DNA of 64,000 bases, taken from Bin80 sp964291275. Lineage in GTDB: Bacteria > Bacteroidota > Rhodothermia > Rhodothermales > Bin80. Each line of letters begins with the position of its first letter. The stretch's first letter is position 1. The notes beneath the pieces are model-generated. The model had not been told where the DNA came from, did no database searches, and saw nothing but the letters and a program-made list of their open reading frames with translations. Location of the stretch: contig OZ219800.1 in the NCBI GenBank assembly GCA_964291275.2, positions 434,001 through 498,000 of the forward strand. Reading direction: 5' to 3'. Positions 54,359 through 63,229 of the stretch are shown here, in pieces. The translations under genes were made by a program, and so were the position numbers.

Positions 54359-56221
54359 ATGCGTACGAGTTACTACGCCACCTCTTGTTTTATGTGCTTG
54401 CTCATAGGAACGCTGCTGGCCCCGGGCCTGTTGGCGCAATCCTCATGGGAATTGATCTGGAATGATGAATTTGACTATACGGGATTACCCGACGATACTC
54501 GCTGGTCCTACGACGTTGGTGGGCACGGCTGGGGCAATAGCGAAAGCCAGTTCTATACGGAAGATCGGGAAGAGAATGCCCGGGTTGATGGCGATCATCT
54601 CATCATAGAGGCCAGAAAAGAAGACTGGAGCGGTCGTTCTTACACTTCCACAAGACTAGTCTCCAAACACAAGGGGGATTGGACGTACGGGCGCATTGAA
54701 GTTCGCGCACAGCTCCCTTCTGGCAGAGGCACTTGGCCAGCAATCTGGATGCTTCCCACAGACAGCCCTTACGGCAACGGGGGATGGCCTGATACGGGTG
54801 AAATTGATATCATGGAACACGTTGGACACAACCAGGACCAGATCCATGCAACCATCCATACGGACGCTTACAACCACATGCTAGGCACACAAAGGGGTGG
54901 AGAAAAACATGTGCCAGGTGCCTCAAACGCACTTCATGTATACGCCGTTGAGTGGTCACCATTGAAGATGGTGTTCTCCATTGACGGAGTTGACTTCTGG
55001 ACGTATTCCAAGGGCCTTAGTAATTGGCGTGGCTGGCCGTTTGACCAAGACTTCCATCTAATCATGAATATTGCTATTGGAGGTGCATGGGGAGGAGCGC
55101 AGGGTATTGACGACAGCATCTTTCCACAGCAGATGCTCATCGACTATGTGCGTGTTTACCGCTATATCGATGTTCCCCAAGTAACGCTTGCAGTACCCTC
55201 TACTTTGGAATCAGGCGAGACTGCCACAATTACGGGGACGTCCATAGATCCTGACGGCCGCATACTTCGGGTAAATCTCTATCAAGACGATGGCCTCCTT
55301 GAAACAATCACGGGCGGAGCATCGGAATGGACTTGGTCTGTCGGTAACGTGTCCGCTGGATGTTACAAGTTACGTGCGGAAGCCACAGACGATGGCGGAT
55401 GGATCACCAGTACGGATGTTCAGTCCTTAACTGTAGGTAACTCATGCACTGACAATGCACCCTACTTGATGATCCCCCACCCTATCCAGGAGCGAATAGA
55501 GGCAGAGTACTTTGATTTGGGAGGACCAGGCGTAGCCTACCGTGATATTTCGCCTACTAACGACGGGGGCGGTATCCGTCTTGACGAAGGCGTAGATGTA
55601 TTCCCAACAACTGACGGGGTTGGCTATCATATTGGAAATACCGCCCGACGTGAGTGGGTGACCTATACTGTACATGTAGATCAAGGGGGTATCTACGATC
55701 TGCAGGTACGACTGGCCAGTCAGGCAAACTTGGTTTCCTTTTCACTTGAATTTGACGGTGTAGATAAGACCGGTATTTTCGAACATCAAAACCATGTAGA
55801 TGGATTCCAGACAGTTCGCGTAATCACTGAAAACGGTATTACCCTGGATGAGGGCACCCAGATTTTGAAGCTGCAGTTTTACGGCGGTGTGCCAAGCATT
55901 AACTGGATGCAATTTCGACTGAGGTCCCCGACTGGTAGCGAAGAAACACCAGAAAACGAAAAAACGGACCTTCTCGGTAATTACCCCAACCCTTTTACGG
56001 ACTCTACGGTCATAAGCTATCAGGTGGAACGTCCCGGTCATATAGTCCTGGAGGTATTCAACACCCTTGGGCAGCGTGTACGTACGCTGGCCGATCATTA
56101 CCATCCGGCAGGTAAGCATACGACTATCCTGCATGCAGACGGCCTCAGTACAGGCACATATTTCTACAGGCTGACTGGCGATGCAACGGCTAAGCGTGCA
56201 CTTCAGTACTTAGGGAAATAA
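54359..56221 (+). CDS. Secreted GH16 beta-glucanase (laminarinase-like) with CBM6 and sorting domain
   Basis: A 620-aa enzyme. Signal peptide (SCFMCLLIGTLLAPGLLAQ); GH16 domain (~28-275) with the catalytic motif GEIDIMEHVG (residues 147-156; nucleophile and acid/base Glu present) and WPAIWMLP and IGGAWGG substrate segments. An Ig-like linker domain follows (~285-375), then a CBM6-like domain (~385-520, ERIEAEYFDLGGPGVAYRDI), then a T9SS sorting domain (~535-620, GNYPNPFTDSTVISY, LSTGTYFYRLTG). Expected activity is endo-hydrolysis of beta-1,3 or mixed-linkage glucan at the cell surface. ATG 54359 is chosen because the signal peptide follows it; the frame is open 153 bp further up but overlaps the divergent gene. 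Confidence 0.9.
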   Translation: MRTSYYATSCFMCLLIGTLLAPGLLAQSSWELIWNDEFDYTGLPDDTRWSYDVGGHGWGNSESQFYTEDREENARVDGDHLIIEARKEDWSGRSYTSTRLVSKHKGDWTYGRIEVRAQLPSGRGTWPAIWMLPTDSPYGNGGWPDTGEIDIMEHVGHNQDQIHATIHTDAYNHMLGTQRGGEKHVPGASNALHVYAVEWSPLKMVFSIDGVDFWTYSKGLSNWRGWPFDQDFHLIMNIAIGGAWGGAQGIDDSIFPQQMLIDYVRVYRYIDVPQVTLAVPSTLESGETATITGTSIDPDGRILRVNLYQDDGLLETITGGASEWTWSVGNVSAGCYKLRAEATDDGGWITSTDVQSLTVGNSCTDNAPYLMIPHPIQERIEAEYFDLGGPGVAYRDISPTNDGGGIRLDEGVDVFPTTDGVGYHIGNTARREWVTYTVHVDQGGIYDLQVRLASQANLVSFSLEFDGVDKTGIFEHQNHVDGFQTVRVITENGITLDEGTQILKLQFYGGVPSINWMQFRLRSPTGSEETPENEKTDLLGNYPNPFTDSTVISYQVERPGHIVLEVFNTLGQRVRTLADHYHPAGKHTTILHADGLSTGTYFYRLTGDATAKRALQYLGK

Positions 56222-56633
56222 TCGAGAATTATACACTCTGAGTATATTGACCCTGAGATTTTTTCGATTCGGGAGGTATCTGGGGACACCGAACCAGATT
56301 GCAGTCTGATCCAGATCTTGCCAAACATAGGGGAATTGCAACATCACTCAGACTGATACCCTGTCCGTTTCGGGATTGAATAAATCTGAGCATTTTTGTT
56401 CTGACAGGAAACAGGAAGCGGAAGACCGCAATCCCCTCACCAATTTGGCCCTGCCTTCGTCACACACTCCTCCATCGAACATTTGTATCTGCTAACCTGA
56501 CACAATTCCAACACAAACGCACATAAGTCAAAATGGGGGGCTCGGGCGGATACATGTAAATAGGTGATCATTTGTCAAAAAATCCTCAAAATGCCTGAGT
56601 ACGGTAGATACAGCATCGTTACGCGTCACTTGG
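56222..56633. other. Intergenic region, GH16 / pabC
   Basis: These 412 bp lie between convergent genes. I see no gene, RNA, strong hairpin terminator or IS end. It is presumably spacer or eroded sequence. Confidence 0.4.
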
Positions 56634-57461
56634 TTATTTCGTCTGGGAATTCAGACTAGTGAGTGCCTTTAACGCAGCTTTCAATCGTTCCGGCAATCGC
56701 GGCTCCAACTCGTGTGCGTTGATTTTCCGAATCGGTGCAGCCAGTCGCACACTATTCATCATGAAAGCAGATTTCACGGACTGCAAATCGTCCGCAGTAA
56801 TTGATTCCTCAGTGATTTTAATGTCTAAGTCCGATCCAGAACCCAGTAGCCATTGCCGCATGACCCCTGGAAGAACGCCATCTGAGATGGGGGGAGTTAC
56901 CCAAATATCATCAATTTTCAGAAACAGGTTTCCTATCGTCGTGCAACAAATGTTGCCACGGGTATTCAAAAAGAGGGCATCATCATAGCCTTCGGCTTGC
57001 GCAGCTCTGAAGGCAGCTACATTATCGGTGTAGGCTAGCGTTTTGTGGCGGCTTGTGAGTGATGTGCTACTTCGACGAATAGGACTTGTCTGAAGTGAGA
57101 TGGGCTCAAATTGATCCCCCCTATTCAGCGGTGCTAAGTTCATTAAAACTGTGGGAAATGTCCTTTTAGCATTTACAAAGCGTCTTTCTGCAGGCCCTGA
57201 TGTAACGGTAATGCGTAAGACACCACTATGATCTTCGGTCAAAAAATTGGCAAGGAGAGCATTGATCCTTCCGTGATCAATTGCGATGCCAAGTGCAATG
57301 GCATCATTGATGAGCCTGTTCAAATGAGCCATGCGTAAAATCATAGTGCCATGGACAATCAAGGAGGTGTCAAATACACCATCTGCAAGCAGTAACCCCT
57401 GATCTCGTAGATCAAAAGGACGACTCGCACTCTGTTCACTTGATTGCTCTATGAAGAACAT
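56634..57461 (-). CDS. pabC: Aminodeoxychorismate lyase (class IV PLP aminotransferase fold)
   Basis: A 275-aa PLP enzyme that splits 4-amino-4-deoxychorismate to p-aminobenzoate and pyruvate for folate synthesis. Class IV features are FDLRDQGLLLADGVFDT near the N-terminus, the PLP Lys in SRHKTLAYTDNVAA (~140), and GNICCTTIGNLFL and ISDGVLPGVMRQWLL downstream. The family also contains D-amino acid and branched-chain aminotransferases, but the position behind pabB and pabA supports PabC. The start overlaps the end of pabA by 26 bp. Confidence 0.82.
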   Translation of the reverse strand: MFFIEQSSEQSASRPFDLRDQGLLLADGVFDTSLIVHGTMILRMAHLNRLINDAIALGIAIDHGRINALLANFLTEDHSGVLRITVTSGPAERRFVNAKRTFPTVLMNLAPLNRGDQFEPISLQTSPIRRSSTSLTSRHKTLAYTDNVAAFRAAQAEGYDDALFLNTRGNICCTTIGNLFLKIDDIWVTPPISDGVLPGVMRQWLLGSGSDLDIKITEESITADDLQSVKSAFMMNSVRLAAPIRKINAHELEPRLPERLKAALKALTSLNSQTK

Positions 57462-58032
57462 TGAAATTCTCTGCGATCAATAGGAAATTTTGTAGAAGCT
57501 CATGCCCTGCTTCGCTCAATATTGATTCTGGATGAAATTGGACGCCAAATGTAGGATGCTCCTTGTGACGCAATGCCATGATCTCGCCACCTACAGATCT
57601 AGCCTGAACCACCAAATCGGTTTCAGAAATCTTTGTCACGATGAGGGAGTGATAAAGACCTGCATTCAGCGGATTGGGTAACCCTTCAAACAAGTCACAC
57701 CCATCATGCATTATGGGACTTGCTCGACCGTATTCTGGATACAGGGAATTCGTTACGACACCGCCATAGGATTGTGCAATTGCCAGATGGCCGAGGCATA
57801 CGCCTAGAATTGACAATCGACCTGAAAAATGTGAGACCACATTCATGCTGATGCCAGCTTCATTCGGCGTACACGGACCTGGCGAAATCACCAGTGCTTT
57901 GGGGCCCATCGCTTCAACATCATCCAGGGTAATCTTGTCAGAATCAACAACTTCGGTTGTCTCGCCAAGCTCCTGGAAATATCGGCTTAGGTTGAAGACA
58001 AAACTGTCTCGATTGTTCAACAACAGGATCAT
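57436..58032 (-). CDS. pabA: Aminodeoxychorismate/anthranilate synthase glutaminase subunit
   Basis: A 198-aa class I glutamine amidotransferase that supplies ammonia to the chorismate-binding partner. The triad is visible: Cys in LGVCLGHLAIAQ (~79), and His/Glu in FGVQFHPESIL. NNRDSFVFNLSRYF is the usual N-terminus. PabA and TrpG are hard to tell apart by sequence alone; the operon with pabB and pabC favours PabA, although it may serve both. The start overlaps the pabB stop by one base. Confidence 0.88.
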   Translation of the reverse strand: MILLLNNRDSFVFNLSRYFQELGETTEVVDSDKITLDDVEAMGPKALVISPGPCTPNEAGISMNVVSHFSGRLSILGVCLGHLAIAQSYGGVVTNSLYPEYGRASPIMHDGCDLFEGLPNPLNAGLYHSLIVTKISETDLVVQARSVGGEIMALRHKEHPTFGVQFHPESILSEAGHELLQNFLLIAENFNVLHRAIK

Positions 58033-59396
58033 TAGACGATCGCTTCTTCCGTGCTGCAGAGTATCTTCTGTGCCTTCAGCAAGGTTTCAGAATACTCCTC
58101 ATTTGGATTGGATAAAGAGGTTATACCGCTGCCTACATCCAGGCGGGCACGATCACCATCAAACTGAATGGTCCGGATCATGATGTTAAAGTCTACGGCG
58201 CCATCAAACCCGAAATAGCCGAATGAGCCACAAAAGGCGCGACGTGAATTTTGTTCTAAATGATCAATAATCTCCATAGAACGACATTTTGGCGCCCCCG
58301 TAACTGACCCCCCAGGGAATACTGCAGACAATAGGTTGAACGCATCATGCTCGTCCCCGAGCTGCCCCTGGACAGAAGATGTGAGTTGATGCAATCCGGC
58401 ATAGGATTCCAGGATGCAAAGCTCCGACACTTCCACCGAATGAGGCTTGCAAACTTTTGACAGATCGTTGCGAAGCAAATCAACAATCATGATGTTCTCG
58501 GCACGATTTTTCTTTGATTTGAGAAGCTTGTCCTTCAACTGTTGATCTTCCTCAGGATCATCTGACCGCGCAATCGTCCCCTTGATCGGTCTTGCTTCGA
58601 CCATCCCCCCATCATTCACAGTAATCAGCCGTTCCGGAGAGGTGCAAGCAATGCTGCGCTCCCCGAAAGAACCATAAGCAGAGAACGGAGCCGGATTGCT
58701 TTTTCGAATGGAAAGATATATCTGAAAAGGATCTGTGGAATGGGGCAAATTTGCCACGAATGTTTGTGCAAAATTCGCTTGGTAAATATCGCCCGCTCGA
58801 ATAAAATCAAGAATGTCGTTTATAGCTTTCAGATAGGTCGCTTTTGGAATCTGGTTGCGCCAGATAAGGGATACAGTAGGGGTAGCGGGGGATGGTAAAT
58901 TTCTGATATCTCGTCTGACTGCATTGATGTTCGCTTGGGCTGTATGCCTGCATGGTTCGTATGCCCCGCCTTTGAAGCCCGATGAAATGATCCATGTAAA
59001 ATCAGCATGATGATCAACGGCAATGATTGTGTCGTACAGCCTGAAGTGACAATTTGCACTGCTCCGATTGCAAGATTTGGACGCGCTTTCTGAGTTAAGT
59101 CCTGAAAACTCGTAATCGAAAAATCCGACTAATCCTCCCTGAAACGGAGGTCCCTGATTAATATGCCCAGCTGAGTAACGCTCAAGCGCAAAACGCAGAT
59201 CATCCATGTTTGCCGCTGCCGGGATTAATTCGACAGGATCAATACAGAGATAAGAATAGCGACCAAGTCGCTGGATATTAGATGAGCTATCCAGCCAAAT
59301 CAAACCGCGGCCTTGTGCATACTTTTGCGCCAAAGGCTGCAGATCTATCGCAGCTAATTTTAATGCCCATACCTTGGCACATTGGGAAGCGATCAT
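58032..59396 (-). CDS. pabB: Aminodeoxychorismate synthase component I
   Basis: A 454-aa chorismate-utilising enzyme that makes 4-amino-4-deoxychorismate with PabA. The C-terminal chorismate-binding domain has RPIKGTIARSDDPEEDQQLK, where PIKGT (Lys nucleophile) marks PabB rather than TrpE (PIAGT). It also has NIMIVDLLRNDLSKVC, FPGGSVTGAPKCRSMEIIDH and SFGYFGFDGAVDFNIMIRT. It is the first gene of the pabBAC unit, with stop and next start overlapping (TAATG). Confidence 0.9.
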   Translation of the reverse strand: MIASQCAKVWALKLAAIDLQPLAQKYAQGRGLIWLDSSSNIQRLGRYSYLCIDPVELIPAAANMDDLRFALERYSAGHINQGPPFQGGLVGFFDYEFSGLNSESASKSCNRSSANCHFRLYDTIIAVDHHADFTWIISSGFKGGAYEPCRHTAQANINAVRRDIRNLPSPATPTVSLIWRNQIPKATYLKAINDILDFIRAGDIYQANFAQTFVANLPHSTDPFQIYLSIRKSNPAPFSAYGSFGERSIACTSPERLITVNDGGMVEARPIKGTIARSDDPEEDQQLKDKLLKSKKNRAENIMIVDLLRNDLSKVCKPHSVEVSELCILESYAGLHQLTSSVQGQLGDEHDAFNLLSAVFPGGSVTGAPKCRSMEIIDHLEQNSRRAFCGSFGYFGFDGAVDFNIMIRTIQFDGDRARLDVGSGITSLSNPNEEYSETLLKAQKILCSTEEAIV

Positions 59397-59850
59397 GCGA
59401 ATTGGATATCTCTTGTTCCTGCATTAGGGAATGGTTTTACTGCATATTTCGACCACCTGGATCAAAATGCGTATCCAACCATGTAGGCTACTGATTCCGA
59501 GCCATGCGGGCCACCATTCCGAGCGAAGTGGGCCACCTATATGTTGCTAACCTGACCTTCATGATTTGGGGGATTTGATGATCAATTCTTGTTCTCCTTG
59601 CACCTTGTGCACACCAGATAAGATATAAATGGCTCGAATAAAGCCTAATCTACGGGGAATCCTAGGAATAATGCCCAAATCGTCACTGAATTACCCAAAT
59701 TCAGCTCATCATTCGCCGGAACAAGCCCCGAGATTAAGAGGACCCCCAGACGCTAAAACCAGGCCAAATGGACCGAAACACGGCCAAAAACTTACTTAAG
59801 AGTCCTACAGAAATACTCTAAACCGACCAGTACCTTTTTCCGGGCAAACA
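59397..59850. other. Intergenic region with IS21-like and ISNCY-like remnants
   Basis: No gene is seen. Two tandem 22-bp repeats (59494-59537) look like IS21-type terminal sequence. 59640-59810, read on the minus strand, resembles the leader of the ISNCY-like element at 49150-49330 (shared ATTTGG.C.GG.TTTAGCGT). The promoter for pabB must lie near 59400-59490. Confidence 0.5.
59494..59537. repeat. Two tandem 22-bp repeats resembling IS21-family ends
   Basis: ATTCCGAGC...G.GGGCCACC occurs at 59494-59515 and again at 59516-59537 with four differences. Repeats of the form GGTGGCCCACTT..TCGGAAT are typical of the multi-repeat ends of many IS21-family elements. No istA or istB gene accompanies them here, so this is a remnant. 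Confidence 0.6.
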
Positions 59851-60594
59851 CTAACTACCGGTTGTATTCCGAAGGTCACGCGACCCATCAGACTGAACAA
59901 TGAATTCGAAAGTGTAATAGCGTGAAGGTTTGCTCGGATCTGGCGGATTCGGATTTCCCTGATAGTAACTCAGAAATCGAAGAGACGCATAGTCTCCCGT
60001 TGCCGTTTTCATCACGATGGTGCGCCCCGGAATTGGGCTGATGAGCTCCAAATCTGAATCATAATTATACCACCCATTGTCAGAGCCTGTGCAGATGGAT
60101 AGCGTGCTACCAGGCACCGGTCCGACCGGCGTTTGGACTTGGGGGCAAGTAGTGTTTTCGCCATCAGCAATGTACCCGCCGACTGGTGCCTCAACAACCT
60201 CATCGAACAGCTGAATAAGTATTTGTGCGCTTGCTTCACCGGATCCACTCTCGCCTCCATTGAATATGATGGTAATGCCTCTGAAGCCTATATCCCAAAC
60301 CGTTCCGGTCGAGTCTGCTTGGCGTTGAGCAAGATCAGTAATTGAGGAGGAAAGGACAATTTGATTCGCATCAAGATCATAAAGTGTAAACAGGTTGTTT
60401 GAGATCGTCTGCCCAGTTGTCAGGTCTCTGCCTGAGATAGGGTCAGCAGGAATGTCCTCAGCCACCTGAGTCTCAAGAGGGATAAGCTCTGGTTCAGTAC
60501 TGGCACTGTCACACGCCGCGACCAACATGATTAGCCCCATCGCCATGAACCAGACATTTCGGTATTTAACCGAAGTTTCTGTGATTCGTAACAT
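59851..60594 (-). CDS. HmuY-family heme-binding lipoprotein
   Basis: A 247-aa lipoprotein (lipobox LIMLVAAC) with the HmuY fold pattern: TGTVWDIGFRGITIIFNGGE near the middle, then GWYNYDSDLELISPIPGRTI and KTATGDYASLRFLSYYQG, and a C-terminal RYYTFEFIVQSDGSRDL. HmuY proteins capture heme at the surface and hand it to a TonB receptor. I start at ATG 60594, which puts it 13 bp after the receptor's stop; a longer frame to 60633 overlaps the receptor. It is the second gene of a two-gene operon. Confidence 0.85.
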   Translation of the reverse strand: MLRITETSVKYRNVWFMAMGLIMLVAACDSASTEPELIPLETQVAEDIPADPISGRDLTTGQTISNNLFTLYDLDANQIVLSSSITDLAQRQADSTGTVWDIGFRGITIIFNGGESGSGEASAQILIQLFDEVVEAPVGGYIADGENTTCPQVQTPVGPVPGSTLSICTGSDNGWYNYDSDLELISPIPGRTIVMKTATGDYASLRFLSYYQGNPNPPDPSKPSRYYTFEFIVQSDGSRDLRNTTGS

Positions 60595-60607
60595 TTGATT
60601 TATATCG

Positions 60608-62782
60608 CTAGAAATCAAATTGAAGTGATACATAGCCTCGTCGCCCTGGAAGTGAAGGTACTAACGTGGGATATGTGTGATTAAAAGCATTATCCAGACC
60701 AACCTGGACAACTGCTTCAACTGTTTGGACGACCGAAAACGTTTTGGTGACTGCCGCACCGAGTACGGCATAATCCGGTACAAATTCATCCGATCGATTG
60801 GCCAAATTATTTCCATCTAAATCCCGATATCCATAACGACTCCGCCAGCGCCCATGAATACTCGCCGTCATTCCAATGGTCGTGTTTATATAAGCAGCCC
60901 GAACCGAGGCTGAATGGGGTGAGCGCCCGAACATACCCGTGTAATCCCCAAGGCTAAGCCGATAATCCCGTCCATTCAAGAGGCGTCCAAACACGATGCC
61001 TTCTTTAAGAGCCGTAACAACCTCACGATCCCGAGCCTGAAGAAATTGATATCCTAATGTGATGTCAATCGAGTTCTGTCTTGTCGGGTGTGATTTGATA
61101 CTCGTTTCAAATTCTATTCCGCGTGTGTAGATTTCGGCCAGATTGAAATAACCGTATACGAAGGCACCATTTGTTTTCTGGGCCACCGGTTGCGTCTCAA
61201 TAAGATCTCGAACATTATTGTAAAATGCGTTCGCCTGAATGGTGAGCCATGTAAATGGATCTGCAGATCCACCCAGATTGAATGCTACGGAGCTTTCTGC
61301 CCGCAGGGGATCTAGCTGGGATAGATTGAAGAGTCTTTGCTCAATTTGCCCTTCGGCCTCCAGTCGTGTGATTCCATCGTTCATTGGCAGCGAGCCAAAG
61401 ACTGAATATCCTCCGGCTGGATTGCTGAAAGCAAGGTAAAGCTGGCGAAAGGCAGGTGCCTTGAAGCCGCTGCCAATACTTGCCCGCAGGCGTACTCTGT
61501 TTGACGGGCGAACCAGCACGGCAAATTTTGGGGTCAACCTGGCAGCATAATCGGAATGGTTATCAAAACGAAGACTCGTATTGAAATGGACTTTGCGCGA
61601 AGCGAACCATTCATGTTGAGCAAAAAAATAGGCCTGTGTTGATTCTGGGTTTGGATCAACTCCGGTTGATCCGTATCTGGTTCCACCAATTCTTTCACCA
61701 ATCACCCCACCTCCGAGATTGGTTGAATGCTTCGCGCCCCAAAACATATCCAGTTGCAGTTCTGCCTTAGCATACGTCTGGTCGAATTTGTCTTCATAGT
61801 TGACAAACCTGTCCGTTTGACGTCGATGATGCGTCTCGGTCTGATAACTGGTACCATAGAGCGTCGTGTTGAACCGGATTTGATCACTAACCTGGACTTC
61901 AACTTCTGGATGAAGACTCCACTCCAATCTCCTACCCTCATCATTGTAGCGATTCTGAATCAACTCACTATTCTGTGAGGCAAACACACTCTCTTGGTTT
62001 TCGATAGTCCCTCGAGCACCCAGCCTGACCACGACACGATCCGATAAGATCATGCGACCCCTTAAATCTCCTGTCCAATCGGCAAAAGAAGGGGTGGTCG
62101 GACCATAGATTCCCGGAGTTAAATCATAGCCATCTGAAGCGTATCGATTGATGATAAGTCGAGCTCCTACGTGCTCGCGGCCTCCTTCCATTTGAAGCGT
62201 CATATCCGAGGTCAAGTGGGAGCCGATACGAAAACTCGCTGACCCTTCCATGCCCCCTGTGGGTGGGGCAGCAGTGATCAAATTGACGACCCCTGCCAGA
62301 GCCTCGCTCCCATAAAGTGATGAGGATGGACCACGCACGATTTCCAGATGACGCAAGCCTTTTACAGTAATTCGATTTACGTCAAGCGTACCGGCAGTAC
62401 GACCAATCACTGGTTCACCGTCAAGCAAAATGAGTGTATAATCCGATGCAAATCCCTGCACCTGTAATCCCGCACCGTGGTCATCAAACAGGAGGATCCC
62501 CATCTGATTGACCAGTACATCTCCGAGGCGTAATGCACCTTCACGCTCCATGAGCTCTGCTGTAATTACACTCGTGGGCACAGCTACATCTTCAAGAATT
62601 TTCTCGGATCGGGTAGCTGTGACAACCATAGGCACCATTCGCACGGTGCGCATTGAGTCTGTACGACTAGAATCAGGTAGTGCACGCTGTGCTGTCGCCG
62701 TCATCACACAAAAGAAGAAAGGAACAAAAACAATCCAAATTGGCCTTGTTCGGAATTGATTATGGTGTCGAGTTGTTATCAT
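60608..62782 (-). CDS. TonB-dependent heme receptor (HmuR-like)
   Basis: A 724-aa outer-membrane receptor. Signal peptide (IWIVFVPFFFCVMTATAQ), TonB box-like MVPMVVTATRSEK, plug (~60-170, LGDVLVNQMGILLFDDHGAG, LLDGEPVIGRT, EIVRGPSSSLYGSEALAGVV) and barrel, ending in GYVSLQFDF. The HmuY gene follows in the same operon, which points to heme rather than siderophore or B12. There is no carboxypeptidase-type N-domain. A metalloregulator-like palindrome lies just upstream of the start. Confidence 0.87.
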   Translation of the reverse strand: MITTRHHNQFRTRPIWIVFVPFFFCVMTATAQRALPDSSRTDSMRTVRMVPMVVTATRSEKILEDVAVPTSVITAELMEREGALRLGDVLVNQMGILLFDDHGAGLQVQGFASDYTLILLDGEPVIGRTAGTLDVNRITVKGLRHLEIVRGPSSSLYGSEALAGVVNLITAAPPTGGMEGSASFRIGSHLTSDMTLQMEGGREHVGARLIINRYASDGYDLTPGIYGPTTPSFADWTGDLRGRMILSDRVVVRLGARGTIENQESVFASQNSELIQNRYNDEGRRLEWSLHPEVEVQVSDQIRFNTTLYGTSYQTETHHRRQTDRFVNYEDKFDQTYAKAELQLDMFWGAKHSTNLGGGVIGERIGGTRYGSTGVDPNPESTQAYFFAQHEWFASRKVHFNTSLRFDNHSDYAARLTPKFAVLVRPSNRVRLRASIGSGFKAPAFRQLYLAFSNPAGGYSVFGSLPMNDGITRLEAEGQIEQRLFNLSQLDPLRAESSVAFNLGGSADPFTWLTIQANAFYNNVRDLIETQPVAQKTNGAFVYGYFNLAEIYTRGIEFETSIKSHPTRQNSIDITLGYQFLQARDREVVTALKEGIVFGRLLNGRDYRLSLGDYTGMFGRSPHSASVRAAYINTTIGMTASIHGRWRSRYGYRDLDGNNLANRSDEFVPDYAVLGAAVTKTFSVVQTVEAVVQVGLDNAFNHTYPTLVPSLPGRRGYVSLQFDF

Positions 62783-62802
62783 TTTATTATCATCATTATT
62801 TA

Positions 62803-62826
62803 TATTTAGTCTAAATATACTAAATA
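62803..62826. promoter_or_regulatory. Candidate metalloregulator operator for the heme operon
   Basis: TATTTAGTCTAAATA (62803-62817) is a perfect odd palindrome centred on one base, and CTAAATA repeats at 62820-62826, giving overlapping half-sites. It lies 20 bp upstream of the receptor's start codon. TTTAG/CTAAA half-sites resemble DtxR/IdeR/MntR-type boxes (TTAGG...CCTAA) more than the Fur box. Iron- or heme-responsive repression is inferred. Confidence 0.6.
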
Positions 62827-63229
62827 ATGACCCTCTTTTGTATTGAGATGTATGTTCAGCCCATCTTTTCGCCCCACAAGTTACTGATTTCGGCGCCTAT
62901 TTTCCCCGTTTTTAACCAACTAATATTTACAGATCCCCGACGGAATCCGTCGTATCCTTGAATCTGTACGGCCCATACGAAACCCTTATCTCTCTGGTCA
63001 GCCTCACATCTAGAGAACTAAATTGTTCGTGCGGAGTAGACGCCTGAACCGTAATTCTACTCATTAGTTATTTAGGCTGAAAAGGCATTAAGCACAATTT
63101 TTTTTGCTAATTGCGCTTTTTTTACGTCAATATTCTGTGAATATTGTTGGATTGTCGTTTTTATTGTTCACGAATTAGTACCTTTAGTGTACTGAGTCCT
63201 GTCAACCCAAACACATCACGCTACACCTA
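62827..63229. other. Divergent intergenic region, heme receptor / glnN
   Basis: No gene is seen. It carries a perfect inverted repeat at 63128-63146 and AT-rich promoter-like DNA. The T-runs at 63098-63122 are AT-rich but not preceded by a clear hairpin. Confidence 0.4.
63128..63146. promoter_or_regulatory. Perfect 8-bp inverted repeat upstream of glnN
   Basis: CAATATTC (63128-63135), TGT, GAATATTG (63139-63146). It is 84 bp before the glnN start, a normal distance for an activator or repressor site. Its protein is unknown. Nitrogen-responsive control of glnN is common, so a regulatory role is plausible. Confidence 0.5.
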
